Counted from the first letter of the stretch, positions 23,658 through 35,634 are shown. The stretch is 64,000 nucleotides of DNA from Cristatella mucedo (GCA_009760855.2 WPIO01000013.1:2928501-2992500), one strand, 5' to 3'. Program-made: numbers and translations. The notes: generated from the sequence alone by a model not told the origin.

Positions 23658-25760
23658 GTAAGTCTGGTGAAGAAGAATTTTCAGCATTACATAGCACCCT
23701 GCTCATGTGGCTCCTAATTTTGCTGAGCGCTCCAGCTCCATCTGGAAAGTAAAGCTCCCCTCCCTCCCTGCCCTACTTCTGACTCCCACAAGTCAGACTA
23801 TATCTAACTCGGCAAGCCACAGCTAGCTGTTTTGCTCGTGCAGCACCTGGTGCCTGCATTAAACCCCAGTACTTGCCTAGGTTTTATAGCACCTGCTGGT
23901 GATGTCAACTGCTCGGCGGCACCGAGCTGGACTTCTGGAGGCCTGCCGTAAAGCCTATTAACCGTCATAGCCTTTCCGGCCGGAGGTAATAAATAATCTG
24001 CCTCCACTTTCCATGGCTGTAATGCCATCTGGACGTCTTGATTTAGAGCTAAACATGCACAGAAATTGGTCTGCCTTGGAATTAAAACGACCTGCTGAAC
24101 TATGCTGATCAGGTGGTGCCTGTCTGCTGGTACTCCTGGAGCATTTATCAGCAGCATTTGATGCTATCGACCACCGGGTCCTTCTGAAGTCCCTCTCGAC
24201 ACCCCCAAGGTATCTCTGGCACAGTGCTAAACTGGGTTCAGTCCTACCTCAGTAAGCAGTGTCTTAGTGTAATGCTAATTTCTGCCGGTCATCTCGAGAG
24301 CTCTTGAAGTATGGGGTACCTCATGGATTGGTTGTACGCCGCCTATCTGTACTCTCACTCTGGCCGATGCCGCGAGATCTCCGAGTAGTACCTTGGCTTT
24401 CATTTCTACACCGATTTCACCCAGCTCTGCCCATCCTTCGACCCTTCCAAGCCTTGCTCATCTGCCTTTATTCCCTTAATTCCTACATTGATGACAATCT
24501 CACCTAGATTTTGACTAATTTCCAGAACATTAACGAAGATCAGACCAACCTTCTATATAAATGGGAAAATCTAGTGTCTCCCGAAAGTTCGAAGACTTGG
24601 CCCTTAAGATTGGTTCAGCTAGCATCATTCCGTGACATTTGCCCATAAGCTAGGAACGCTATTCCAAAGTGACTTTTCATTAGATGATCACATTTTAGCT
24701 GCGGTCAAGTCAGCCTACTTTCAGCTAAGGAACACCAGCCAAAATCAGGCCCTAGAGCCCTTAACTGGGTACCCATACCCATGCCCCGCCCATACCCCCA
24801 CACATACTCATGGCTACTGAGTGGGCATTGGTGGCATCTGCGATCTTGGGTGGGTCTGGGTATGGGTGCGGGTACTCAGTCGAGGCCTCTACACGACAGC
24901 CGGACTTGATCACTCGTTTGGGACATTGTGTCTAGATTATAGCATTCCCTTTATTCAGGACTCTCTGCCAGTGCCCTTAATCGTCTGCAACCGTTGCAAA
25001 ACTCAGCAGCTCGTTTGGTCTGTCGTTAGTTAACAGCGTATGTGTCGCATCACACCACTTTCGTCGCAGCTTAACTTGCTCCCTATCAAGCATCTAATAG
25101 ATTTAAATACTCTCGATTTGGCTTACAGGTTTTACTTCACTTGCATGCATCAATCTTGACCTATCCGACGTGTCCTTGCTTCTTCAGTCACGTGCTCTCC
25201 CACCACCTGCTCGTCAGCATCTAGTAATCTCGCTGTCCCTCTCACTAAGCTGAAATCTTTTAGTGATCAATCATTCAGCTCATACCCACCGAAAGTCCGG
25301 AAATCGTTTCTTGCTGCGATCTTTTTACTGCAACGACCTCGAAACATTTAAGTCGCAGGTAAAGATGCAACTGTTCTGGTCAGCTCTTTCTTTGCCCCAG
25401 TGAACTTGGTCTTTTTGTACCGGTAAGCTTTGCTTTTGCACCTGTTCATGATTCATGTATCAGTGCAGCTTATTAGTCGTAGGTCTGTGCTATAGAAAAC
25501 TATTCTGGGTAACGCTCACGACAAAGCCGCCTTTGTGACTTTGTGGTGTTACAGATGGAAATACATTCGATTATATTACATTACCCTTGGGTACGGATTC
25601 TCTTGCAGTGAGTTGTAAATCACCTGGATAGAGATTTGGTTCTCACAGGGTGTGATAGAATTGGCCTATTATTATTATTCTGTGGTGTAGGGATTCGTAG
25701 GGGAACAACAGTTAGACATCGCTATTATGTACATCTTACTTCATATGCGATTACACTATT

Positions 25761-25849
<89 letters not shown>

Positions 25850-28800
25850 CTAACTCCCTTTTCGTCTCTTTTTCTTAGTTTCCACTCTTTAGTAGGAGAC
25901 TGGGCCAGTGCTTCATAACCTGGGTTCTCGAACCCTAGAAACCTGACGAGTAAGCGATGCAGTTATGAGGCTTTACCAGTAGAGGACTTGCACTTGCAAA
26001 TAATAGCATATATAAGAATCAATTGTAGTACTTACATTTCTTCGATGATTTTTCTTTAAAAAAAATCAAATCGGGATTTCCACCATAGTCATGGTGCTTG
26101 CTGCAGCTGCATGCTTGCATTTTGTTTTAGAAGTTTTATTTCTAGTCGGTTGTTGTTGGCAAACGTTTTAGCTATGGAACTAAAATTCAGTTACACAGTA
26201 TGTGCCTGCTGTTAGCTGCTACCGTAACCTACGAGCCACATTTAGAAACTGTCCTTGCTTCAACTCGCGATCTTACACGTGAATACCGAAATGTCTTTTG
26301 TGTACTGCATCCATTAGGCTGCAGATACCGGTGGTCATTTCACAGTAACCCTTATCGTAGTGACATGATTAGAGTCCAGGGGCAATGTGCTCGCTCTTCA
26401 CAACCCAGCTAGTGGGTTCGAGTCCTGCTGTGGATGATCCCGTATTGCTCACTGCAAGCAGTGTTGATAGCCGTTAAGGCTCTTCTGCTGCTATATAAAT
26501 GAGGCGACCAGGCTAAGAACCATTATCACCAAGCTCTAGGCTTTTTCCGATGCTCTCTTATCCTTTTTATTTTAATCCCTGATAAAATGTGGCTGCTGCG
26601 AGTGCAGCTTTGCTAAGGTTTGCATGTCTCCTTTTGCAGTCGTACCGGGCATTCGAGTACTTCGCACTCTGGCGCATTCTAACCGAGCTGTCGACGCCAT
26701 TCCTGAACCTACGGTTTGTGCATTTGTGCATTTTCGAGCAGCCCTACCTGGTTGTCTCACCCGTTGTCCGTGTCGTGCAGCTGCTGTTCGATTCTTTTAA
26801 TTGGACTGCATCATTCGTTGGCAGTTTCGTGATAATGTGCACGGTTCTGAGGGAGGCTTACCATCGTTAAATCGTTCCTGTCGTGAACGAACGGTTGTGG
26901 GTTTAAATGGGCGAGTCGGAATGATCGTCTCCCGCGATTTCTACATCGCGAGCTCAACTCCCCAGTGCGACGCGACATCTTCTTTTCTATTGCTATGACA
27001 TCCTTCTGGAGTCTGATGCCTCTTAAACCCTGCCTGTCGGTTCGGCTACGTCTTTTGTGTGTGAGCCGTGATGACTCATCTGGAGCTGTGCTTGCTAGGA
27101 GTCGCTACGTTCCTTCGTCAGGCGATCTGCCATTCCTTGAACTGCAGCGACCAAATAGCGCGAGGTCCCAGCTAGAGCTAGTAGCGCTCTCATTGGCAGA
27201 CTGTCGACTTCTATCTCGTACCGTGTGGATGTACCTTGGACGGAGGTTAACCTTGTCGAGGTTGCCTGCATCCGGCACGAAGCACCAACGAGTGGCACTC
27301 TGATGCAGCGTGCGCAGCAGCCCAGTGGCCTCAGGGCCTCGTATATGCACTGCACGAAAGACCTTGCACAGACCAGCTCCTTAACCAAATCTGTGTGACT
27401 CTACAAAGGCAGTCGAGGATTATTCATCGATCTACGAGAAGCCATGGCTAATCCTTTAGCAGAAGAGCTCGGCCGGATTTCCAAGATTTGTTACCCGTCA
27501 TTGCATCCAAATTCGTCAGCAACTGTAGAGGCTTAGTGGCCGTTTTTTGGTGGTTGCCAATACTGAATAAACTTTTAGACAGAGCCGGAGGGGGTGGGCT
27601 AGTAAGATGTTCAGCCGACTACTGTGGTAAGCCGTCCCTAATCTTAATCCTGGAAAAGGATCGAACGAAATTACTAGATGCAGAGCGATTCTTTTGAATA
27701 AGACTTCTTAACGTCATGCAGTCTTCAAACGGGACATCTAAACTACGACACCTCATCACTGATCGCTCTAGGGTACCATCAGTCATGAGAGTAGTCACTT
27801 ATCAATTAACCTTATTTTATCAACTTATCCAAGGAGAGCTCATGCCCAGCAGTCACTTCGATCTTAAAGGAATACCGAAAGTATTACGAAGAAGTTCGGT
27901 TAAGCTCACGAAGTCCCTTCCTCCGGAGAAGGCTGCTCTCAAGCACGGGAATCTGTCTGTACCTGCTTAGACCATGCCTTCTGCTTGCAGCTGTTACCAC
28001 TAATAGTTTGGTAACGTTTTCTATACAGCCTCTGTAAAGTGCCTAATGATAGTGATTTATCTCCGTCTGTAACTCTACAAAGTCATAAAGACTATGTGGG
28101 TATTGCGCAGGAGAGTTGTGTATAGCTCACTTACAGCCTAAGTGACTTTTGATGCGCATTCGGTAGCCAACAGACTTCATTTCACACAACAAAGAGAAAG
28201 TGGGCAATATAGCAGAGTCAGGAGAGCAGTTGAGGTAGTGAGTAGCATGGAAGTAGCAGCTCAGGATCACTGAAAAGGATGAGCCATAGTCGGAAGCAGG
28301 AGAGTAGTTGTCGTTGGGTAAGCATTGTGGAAGCTTGCTCCACAGTCTAGGACATGCAGAGCTAAAGCTTCTGTCGCCAGCGGTCTTGGAAGGAACGGAA
28401 CGGCTAATTTTATGTCCACACACGACCTGAGGGCGCGAAGAGGCTAAACTGGTGTAGCAGTTCAGCTAGGTATGGTGGAGCCAAGCCGTGGGGCCATGTG
28501 GGTCAGCGTAAGAACTTTGCTTTGTATCCGGTGCTCAACCGGCAGCCATCCTAGCTCTTTTATCAAAGGAAACAGGTGGTCAAACCTTTGGGAAAACTAG
28601 CCTTGCAGCCATGTTCATAAACAGCTGCAGTGGCCTGGTTGCTTTTTTGATAGCCCAGCCAAAAGGAAATAATCAATAATATAAATAATCAAGAATATAA
28701 TCAATAATCAAATCAATACAGAATTAAGGAGTTAGGTAAATTTTTTGCAAGCCATTGGAAGACAGCTCCTAATCTAGAAAGAGATTCGGGTCTCTGAGGG

Positions 28801-31800
28801 CGCTATACAAATGTAGCATTACTGTAATTAGATAAAAGATTAGTCTATAAGTGACGATACACTGCCATGTGCTGTTGCAACAGTGCTTCCCGTCGCTGAT
28901 GGTCTTGTTTTCAGGGATGATAGCACTGTGATCATGCCCTGGGCGTTCCTTTGGCACTGCCGAATCAAATAGACTAGGTACTTAAATAAATTAGCATAGC
29001 CGCAAAAAAGTTTTCTTCCCACGAGAATTTTACCATTGCCTCTCAACTGTGCTACTATGCATTCGACTGTGTGCCCCCTCATCCGAGCCGCGAATACTGA
29101 CGTTGCTTCACCAACTACCACTGGCTGGGCAATGGCCATATATGCTGGGCCTGCTCTAGCTAGTGAAAGGCAGGTTTCGGTTGGTTGCCTTCGGCAGGCC
29201 CCTCGACAGTCGAACGAAGTCGATCGGCCGAGGCCTGCTTTTTCCTATTCAAGGCATGCATGCAGCGGAAATAGCTAGCCACCACTCCGGAAACGGCTTT
29301 GGAATTGTCCCCAGCCAATAGCTCTGACAAGCCGGTGAGCCCGGCTGGCCCGACTAGAGAGATGCACAGCTGGATGAAGAGTTGTCGCCCAATTTAGCTG
29401 TTGATTTGTCCTCCGAAGAAGCCTTAATAATCATTCAGATGGCGAGAACTGACGGAACAATCGTTGTGGAATCGCTTAGCATAAGCAAACATGGCCACAA
29501 CAGCTCTCTCTAGGAGTAGCAATCGCTTTTATACGTTTGTCCTCCCCCCCCCCGATATCCTTAGGAATCAATGCCGAACAATCTGTAGCTCAATTTCTCA
29601 AGCAAGAAATCTTGAATGAGCCACAGATTCAAAGCTATGCAAAATTAAAAAAATGCCAAACCTCTCTAAAGACAGAGAATTTGCTCTACATATGACATCC
29701 TACGATGTTTAATAATGAAAGTATTAAAGCAGAATAAATATCAAGTTCAATGACAGTTTTGAGCATTATAGCAAGTTACTGTATTTACACCAAAGTTAAG
29801 CTCCCTAAGTATTAAAAGCAGAACACAATCCACTTTCCAAATTTCACGTATTAGCCTATCTGTGACACTGGCAAGACTTACGAGCAGGCTGGTGATGAAT
29901 CGGGCGGCCGTTACAAAATTCAGTCTATAATGTGTGTAACTCGATATGCAGCATTACAAACAGCTCGTATAATTACAAGCAAACATCAATGCACCTTCCA
30001 AAATTTAACAACGATCGGATAACTATTAGCCGAGCTATGGCTGTCTTGAATCTCGCTGCCTGAAGACGTTTGGTAAGCCGACGTCCAGCTCACTGCTGAA
30101 CTTTGACCGAGTACTTGAAAGCTTTTATTACTAAGAGTAAATGTGAGATGAAGGCAAGCTAGGCATGCACGTCAGTGCCATGAATCGAAAAATTAATGCA
30201 CAATATGTGCGCACACTATTGAGACTTGTACTACCTTACAAGATCCTTGGGACTTTCATTCCCAATACCACGTGTCGCCGCGATCGTGGCTCGCCCAACT
30301 TTTTCGAAGTTTTGACAAAGCCCAAACAAACCGCAGCTAATGATGGCGAAATCTAAGTTCGAGATCGCATTAAATTCTCTTGAATCTATTTCCATGTATG
30401 TTAAGTGTCTAGGAAAAGATTAGGTTCTCTGTGGGCACTATACAAATGCATTATTATTATAATTTCAAAAATGATTATTATCATAGGAGATCTGTATAGC
30501 TCCCTCGGAGAACGAAATTGGTTAACTTTTTCGCGACATCGCATAGATGCAAATAGGTAGACTTGACTGTGGTGTATATGCATCGTCTAGCGAGTGGCCA
30601 CTCTGGGAACAGCGAACCCTGATTTCATGGAGGTGCTGCAGGAGATGTGCTGGCCGAGCCAATCATGAGGGAGGACAGGTTTTCCAATTCCTGAATAACA
30701 CTCGGGCCATCCATAACTAGTAAGCTGGTTTTAGTCATTCAACTTGATAAAGTTTGTTGCCATCCGAGTGAATTTCACCAACTGCTCTCCTGCCTCTGCT
30801 ATGCTTCCCACTTTCTCTTTGTTGCGTGAGACGAAGTCTGTTGGCTACCGAATGCGTACCGAAAGCCGCTTAGCCTGTGAGTGAGCTATGCAAAACTCTC
30901 CTGCGTAACACCCACACACTTTTCATGACTTTGTGGAGTTACAGATGGGGATACAATAAATGCAGCAGGGGAGTTAACCGAGTTCGACATACTGGAAGGA
31001 AAAGGAGGATCACAGCGAAGGTTTCAAGGCTGTGTTTCATCCGTTTAGAAATTGAAGCTTAGATAGTGCTGGCGATTACATCGGCAAGAGGAATAGTATC
31101 GATTGTGAAAAGGAGCGGAACAAGCACCTTGCCCCCACCCCTGGGAGGAGTGTCGACCCCCTTACTTTTAGATGCTCCTCCTTGGACGACTGTTGACGGC
31201 AAAGTTCTCTACTATCCCGGTGAGATTCACGAACTGATTCCTAGGGAACTTTCAAAACAAAAATGGCACGCCGGCACCCGAGCGGGACGACTCCGGACTT
31301 TGGACCTCGTGTAAAAATGTGGCCAACTCGCCATCACGCAAATGAGCTATCCAGGATTCACTTGGTACGGTGGCAATGGCTTCTCTAGTTAAGGTCCAAG
31401 AAACTTACTTAGGACAGCAAACGATCGGAATCTCTGGTAACATTTCATCGAAACTTTCGATTGGGTCCGAATGGAAGGTCATGTATCGAAATGCCTGTAA
31501 GTATGGGGTATATGGCAAATACGTAAAGTAGGAATAGGCTGTCATAGCCATTTGCCAAAGCTGAGCTTTCCGGTGAGGGTTGGGCTCGACATCAGCACTT
31601 TTTTTTAAGCAATGACCATCATTAGGGAAGAGCTGACCTTGGGGGCCTTTCATTACTTAGTACATTCTACACCGAAACCCTGTGTTTGAGTTTCCGTGTC
31701 TGGTGTCGGTTTTGGGTTTCTTATAATAATAATAATAATAATAATGTAATTGATAAAGCGCCCTCAGAGAACTTAATCTCTTTCTAGGCGCTTTACATTT

Positions 31801-33292
31801 GCTGCAAAGAGAAATGCAATTGAATGGTAAGTAAAATCATGCTTGAAAAATAAACAAAATGAATAACATGGTTAGGGGTGACATGCACAGGGTCAGCATG
31901 CAAATGTGGTCAGTGGCAGCATGCACAGTGTCAGCACGCACAAGCACATCAAGGACGAATCATAGGGACCCACTAAATGCTGTCCTAAATAGGTGTGTTT
32001 TTAGGTTCCTTTTAAATGTGGTCAGGTCAGGGGATGTTCTGACGCAGGTCGGGAGGGAGTTCCAGGCTTTGGGAGCATGCGAACTAAATGCACGGTCTCC
32101 AAAGGATTTAAGGTTTGTACGAGGTATTTGTAGACTGTTGGATTCCGAAAAGTGGGTGGTACGATGCTTGGCCTGATGGGGTAGTAGTTCTGACAGATAG
32201 GCTGGAGCCATAGAATGAAGGGACCTAAAAGTGAGTGAAAAAACCTCGAAGTCAATCCGTTGCTTGACTGGTAGCCAGTGCAGGTCGGCGAGAAGTGGAG
32301 TAATGTGGCAACTGCGATGCTCACGACAGACAAGCCTAGCTGCAGAGTTTTGCACCAGCTGCAATCGCCTGATCGCACATGCCAGTAGGCCAGTAAGCAG
32401 TGAGTTGCAGAAGTCCAGACGAGATGTCACGAATGCATGGACCAACTTGGACGTGGTATCCTTATCTAAACAAGCTCGAATTTTAGCAATGTTATAAAGC
32501 TGAAAATAGGCAGATTTGACTGTGGAGCTGATATGGTCGTCTAACGAGAGGTCGCTTTGGAATATGACACCTAGATTTCGAGCTGATTCGACAGGAGATA
32601 TGCTGGCAGAGCCAATTTTGAGCATCAGCCTTTCCAATTTCTGAATCACACTGGGTTTTCCCATAACTAGTAAGTTAGTTTTGTCATCTTTTAGTTTTAG
32701 AAAATTTGCTGCCATCCATGTGCGGATGTCATCAATGCATGCAGCAAGTGAGTTGAAAGAATTTGAGGTGCTCGAAGGCTAGGAGGGATCAAAGCAAAGG
32801 TACAACTTTCTTAGTTGGTCCTTACCAAATGCGGTAGAGAAGTGCCTCCACGTTGGCCCTACATGCTGCCGATGCTTATAATAGCTAGAGCGAAAGGTGA
32901 CTACCGGTATGACATTTTTCAAATTTACTTTTCTAATCTTTATTCTGGTCGTATAAAAAGCACCCATTTTCAGAGTGTATTTCTAGCGAGATTCCTTTTT
33001 TAAATGCACCATGAACGAAACGAAGCATGGTTTTTGACTTACTTTCTTTGCACCCTCGTCTTAGCCCAAGCAGGCGGCCTGATAGGTTGAAGCCAGCCTG
33101 CCGAAACCGTTTTTGGCCGGCTGTCTAATTAGCTTCTTCATCTGCACGTCTTTAACTGTAGCTGCTGCCTATGTGTTTTTGCTCGGATGGAAGGAATGGC
33201 TTGATCGCGTCAATCTCGGAATAGCTTGCTTAAGCAGAGGTAACCTGGCTGCCCTCTTTGAGGGCAGTAAACTTAAACCGTTGGTCCTTGTA

Positions 33293-33347
<55 letters not shown>

Positions 33348-34094
33348 CTGTTGGTCCGTATGCACCACTAACCAGAAATGCAGCTAATGGCGTTTGGCTC
33401 TTTTGATGATGCTCTAAAACGTCTTTATCATTTCCATTAGTTTCGGCGACATAGTAAAGCTTGGAAGTACTAAACCGCGCCACAGAACCTGACCAAAGCA
33501 AAGCGCTGCACGCACGGCTTGAAAGGAGACAGCTCACTGAGCCAATCCTACTAGCTTGCTTTGCTCAAAACCGCATGCACTCCCGATTAAAGCTAAGGGG
33601 TTGCAACGTGCGGCCCAGTGTGAGCATGATGGTCTGCGAGTTGCAATCGACTTGTGCCTGCATTCTCTTCCGTCCTGCAAAGTGGTGCTTCCGCTGCCCG
33701 CTCTTCGGGCTGCTTACTCTTGCATGCGTTTATATTACAGATTCTGCCTCGCCGATGCCAACCTGCGCCAGAGCAAGCTCTACATGGTAACCGGGCTTCT
33801 GTTCACCGGCACGTTCATGCTGACACGCGCGTCCTGGCGGTGCCGCACCACTACTACATGTTCTACACTGCCTACGGCACGCCAGCTTTCGTGCAAGCCG
33901 GCAAGCTCGCTGCTGTTCCCTTGATCTCAGGGTTGGCCATGGATGCAGTCAACATGATGTGGGCAAGGAAAGTGGTTCGCGGATTCCTGAAATTCCTGAA
34001 GGAGGAGCTCGGGAGTTCGACTAGCAACGAAGCCGGAGCGGTCGAGGCTGTGGCGGCACTACCTGCAAGCAGCAAAGGCCCGAAAGCCAACTAG
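23563..34094 (+). CDS. TLC-domain gene, middle copy; partial, last exon frameshifted
   Basis: Three exons homologous to D, E and F of the complete downstream gene lie in order on the same strand: 23563-23657, 26640-26713 and 33741-34094. Exon lengths and phases of the first two match the intact gene exactly. Exons corresponding to A-C were sought between 2 and 23.5 kb and not recognised; they may be diverged or lost. The last exon needs removal of 2 nt in CGCGCG near 33826-33831 to stay in frame, and the exon E' donor is GTTTGT, a weak site. The copy is therefore either a young pseudogene or a functional gene with a sequence error. The open frames either side of the lesion and the conserved residues argue that decay, if real, is recent. 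Confidence 0.72.
24130..25600 (+). mobile_element. LINE family C, decayed RT to 3' end
   Basis: GAGCATTTATCAGCAGCATT with GATGCTATCGACCACC encodes LSAAFDAIDHR. GTATGGGGTACCTCATGG is the GVPQG block. LNEDQTNLL (24.53 kb) corresponds to LNDDKTNLL. Downstream, TTGCAAAACTCAGCAGCTCG corresponds to LQNSAARLV. The 3' end GTGTTACAGATGGAAATACA followed by ATTACATT resembles the family B tail. Many lesions. Confidence 0.7.
25763..25847. repeat. (CT)n microsatellite
   Basis: An uninterrupted CT run of about 40 units after TTTCTCC. The serine/leucine frames in it are artefacts. Confidence 0.97.
26371..26512 (+). mobile_element. SINE family 2
   Basis: GGCAATGTGCTCGC, then B box GTGGGTTCGAGTCC, TATTGCTCACTGCAAGCAG, GATAGCCGTTAAGGCTC and ATATAAATGAGGC. 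It lies about 130 bp upstream of TLC exon E'. Confidence 0.75.
26640..26713 (+). CDS. TLC middle copy, exon E'
   Basis: A 74-nt exon with acceptor CTTTTGCAG, encoding SYRAFEYFALWRILTELSTPFLNL plus two bases of Arg. Key residues R, E, S, P and F match exon E. The donor, CG|GTTTGT, lacks the purine at +3 and the A at +4, so splicing efficiency is uncertain. Confidence 0.82.
26714..28059. other. Intron E'-F' of the TLC middle copy, first part
   Basis: Overlapping open frames at 26.97-27.39 kb on both strands are unrecognised. No repeat identified. Confidence 0.4.
28060..28770 (-). mobile_element. LINE family B, C-terminal part and 3' end
   Basis: The antisense frame carries DRSFSSACPRLWSKLPQCL and FHATHYLNCSPDSA. 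The segment from 28.7 kb (TTTTTTGCAAGCCATTGGAA) matches the region near 55.07 kb. It ends abruptly at 28770, where a family A-type hairpin end (28771-28830, + strand) is joined. Confidence 0.8.
28771..28830 (+). mobile_element. SINE/LINE A-type 3' hairpin end
   Basis: CTAGAAAGAGATTCGGGTCT and GAGGGCGCTATACAAATG. Only the terminal hairpin is present, fused to a family B fragment. Confidence 0.6.
28831..30399. other. Intronic, AT-rich, unclassified
   Basis: Two related blocks (CCACTTTCCAAATTTCAC near 29831, CACCTTCCAAAATTTAAC near 29992) are each followed by a TATTAGCC motif. This suggests part of an unrecognised repeat. A poly-C run is at about 29545-29553. Confidence 0.35.
29578..29634. repeat. 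Imperfect inverted repeat (hairpin)
   Basis: AATCTGTAGCTCAATTTC pairs with TTGAATGAGCCACAGATT across a short loop, with about three mismatches. It could be a terminal or internal hairpin of an unrecognised element. Confidence 0.45.
30400..30460 (+). mobile_element. A-type 3' hairpin end
   Basis: AAGTGTCTAGGAAAAGATTA then GGTTCTCTGTGGGCACTATA and CAAATGCATTATTATTA. A solo 3' end of a LINE or SINE. Confidence 0.6.
30635..30770 (-). mobile_element. LINE family A internal fragment
   Basis: CATAACTAGTAAGCTGGTTT and the preceding AATTCCTGAATAACACTCGG match the antisense NLLVMGKPS coding block. Truncated at both ends. Confidence 0.6.
30775..30957 (+). mobile_element. LINE family B 3' end
   Basis: CAACTGCTCTCCTGCCTCTG through GACTTTGTGGAGTTACAGAT, the same 3' end as at 38.3-38.47 kb. 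It is inserted between two antisense family A pieces. Confidence 0.75.
30965..31130 (-). mobile_element. LINE family A RT fragment
   Basis: CGAGTTCGACATACTGGAAG and, further on, GATTACATCGGCAAGAGGAA with TAGTATCGATTGTGAAAAGG match antisense sequence around the YADD-to-GVPQG interval. This is the same interval missing between 30770 and the next copy. Confidence 0.6.
31131..31720. other. Unassigned stretch
   Basis: An open + frame of about 80 codons spans 31066-31314 and reads VSTPLLLDAPPWTTVDGKVL. An open - frame occupies 31405-31653. I recognise neither and see no splice signals strong enough to call an exon. Confidence 0.3.
31720..32806 (-). mobile_element. LINE family A, 5'-truncated, 251-codon open frame
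   Basis: The antisense (ATT)n tail at 31720-31745 is followed by the hairpin end and an uninterrupted frame 31960-32715. The frame encodes AANFLKLKDDKTNLLVMGKP through FRSLHSMAPAYLSELLPHQA to HLFRTAFSGSL. Homology to other copies stops at about 32806, just 3' of the YADD motif. The open frame suggests a fairly young insertion. Confidence 0.88.
33292..33345. repeat. (GT)n microsatellite
   Basis: About 25 GT units, ending TGTGCGCC. Confidence 0.97.
33741..34094 (+). pseudogene. TLC middle copy, exon F', with a 2-nt frameshift
   Basis: Acceptor TATATTACAG ends at 33740. One frame reads (R)FCLADANLRQSKLYMVTG then LLFTGTFMLTR. The continuation VLAVPHHYYMFYTAYGT, then MDAVNMMWARKVVRGFLKFLK, lies in another frame and runs to TAG at 34092. 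The shift falls in ACACGCGCGTCC (33823-33834), where the (CG)n run is one dinucleotide longer than the frame allows. The exon ends ...GPKAN and lacks the KKxx of the downstream gene. A CG-slippage mutation, a sequencing error, or less likely an unusual splice would explain it. Confidence 0.75.
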
Positions 34095-34490
34095 CTGCTG
34101 CGTGCACGGCACGTGATGCCTGCCTTGCGGTGGCGGCTGCCACGGCTGCCCCACGGCTGCACTAGCTAAGGAGCATGACTTTGCTGCCGCCGAAGTTACT
34201 GATTCTTTTGCCGACAAACTTAGCAGTGCGGCTCTGCTGCGCTTTATTCGGAGCATTTGCGTTCACTCCCTTTTCCTGTTGAGTGCTTCCTTTGCCAGCA
34301 TTGCCTGCTAACCGTCCGCCCGGCTACGCCCGGGACAGCAGGAAATGGGCTTAACCAACTAGAATCTGCTTTTTTTTCTCTCGCTTTTTTGTACCCAGCG
34401 TTTGGAGCGATCGCCCGCTGCTGCTGCCACGACTCCGGCGGAGCAGCAGTAGCAGGGGCCACACTGGTTGGCCACTGCACTGATAGCCAG

Positions 34491-34518
34491 AAGTCGGGCG
34501 CTGCTTTAGCGCTCGACT
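34491..34518. repeat. Short hairpin downstream of the TLC middle copy
   Basis: AGTCGGGCGCT pairs with AGCGCTCGACT with one G-T wobble and a CTTT-type loop. Confidence 0.5.
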
Positions 34519-34888
34519 TCCGGCTCCAGCACCTATGGCTGGCGCTGGAGCGAATGAGAGCTGGCCTTGTAATCAGTTCATTGCCCTAGTGGCTGCCGGT
34601 GGACAGAGCTCCAGGAGCCGTATGGGGATTCTGAAGTCGTGTAGCAACTCAGCAAATTTAATCGCGATGCAAATGCAAAGCGGGCCATTGATGGGGATTT
34701 AACGCCCTGTTGCTAGCTCGTAGGCACGATACAAGTAAAAGGCAGTGCCTATTGACCTCTACTGGCTGAATGGCATGCCTCTTAGCAGACTAATGACTCG
34801 AAGTAGTAGAAAGTACGCGAACATAGGCTGACTATGAACGCCTATTTATCGCAGCAGTATAGCGAATATATATATATATATATATATT

Positions 34889-35005
34889 TTAATAATACCA
34901 ATAACAATGCACTTGATAAAGCGCCCTCAGAGAACTCAATCTCTTTCTAGGCGCTTTACATTGGCTGCAAACGGAAACGCGATTGAATGGTGATTGATAC
35001 CATTT
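34889..35005 (-). mobile_element. LINE family A 3'-end fragment next to a (TA)n run
   Basis: Antisense tail TTTTAATAATACC, then GCACTTGATAAAGCGCCCTC and TTTCTAGGCGCTTTACATTG. It is preceded by (TA)11 at 34867-34888. Confidence 0.75.
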
Positions 35006-35424
35006 TTCCCCACCGTAACAATGACCCAGCTTGCTTTCTTACGTACAAAGCTAGCCGAGACGCATACTGGATGGGCGCTGCCTTAGACAATGGTTCTCCC
35101 CCTTAGATCCGTAGATCCTTAACTAAATTGCAAACGCTATACGCAAAGCCACAGATTAAGATACCCTCGTATCCTTATCCCAATAGCTTTCGAACTTTGA
35201 CTAAAGACCCTAGGTCTTCGTATGGAAACCAGGTACTCGGAGCTTGTATTTACAACGCTGTGGCTGTATCCAAGTCGAACACAATATAATGCAGTAATTA
35301 CTTAGCTTCAGGTCTTCAAAGGGCTTCTTTGTCCAATCGATTGTTTCAATTTGATGCCATGTAAGCATACATTATTGAACTGGTCTGCCATATTCTAGTC
35401 ACGTGAGCCCGAAGGGGCTGGCTA

Positions 35425-35505
35425 ATGCAGTAAATGTAAAGTGCCTATAAATAAATTGAGTTCTCTGAGGATGCTATGTCAAGTCTATTATTATTATTAT
35501 TACTA
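35425..35505 (+). mobile_element. A-type 3' end
   Basis: GCAGTAAATGTAAAGTGCCT, AATTGAGTTCTCTGAGGATG and a (TTA)n tail. Confidence 0.65.
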
Positions 35506-35592
35506 GTGCTTAATATATCTGCATATAATGATAATAAGCATAATAATACAATATAAAATATAAAACAATATAATAAACATATATCTACATAT

Positions 35593-35597
<5 letters not shown>

Positions 35598-35632
<35 letters not shown>
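35598..35632. repeat. (TA)n microsatellite
   Basis: An uninterrupted TA run of about 17 units. Confidence 0.95.
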
Positions 35633-35634
<2 letters not shown>

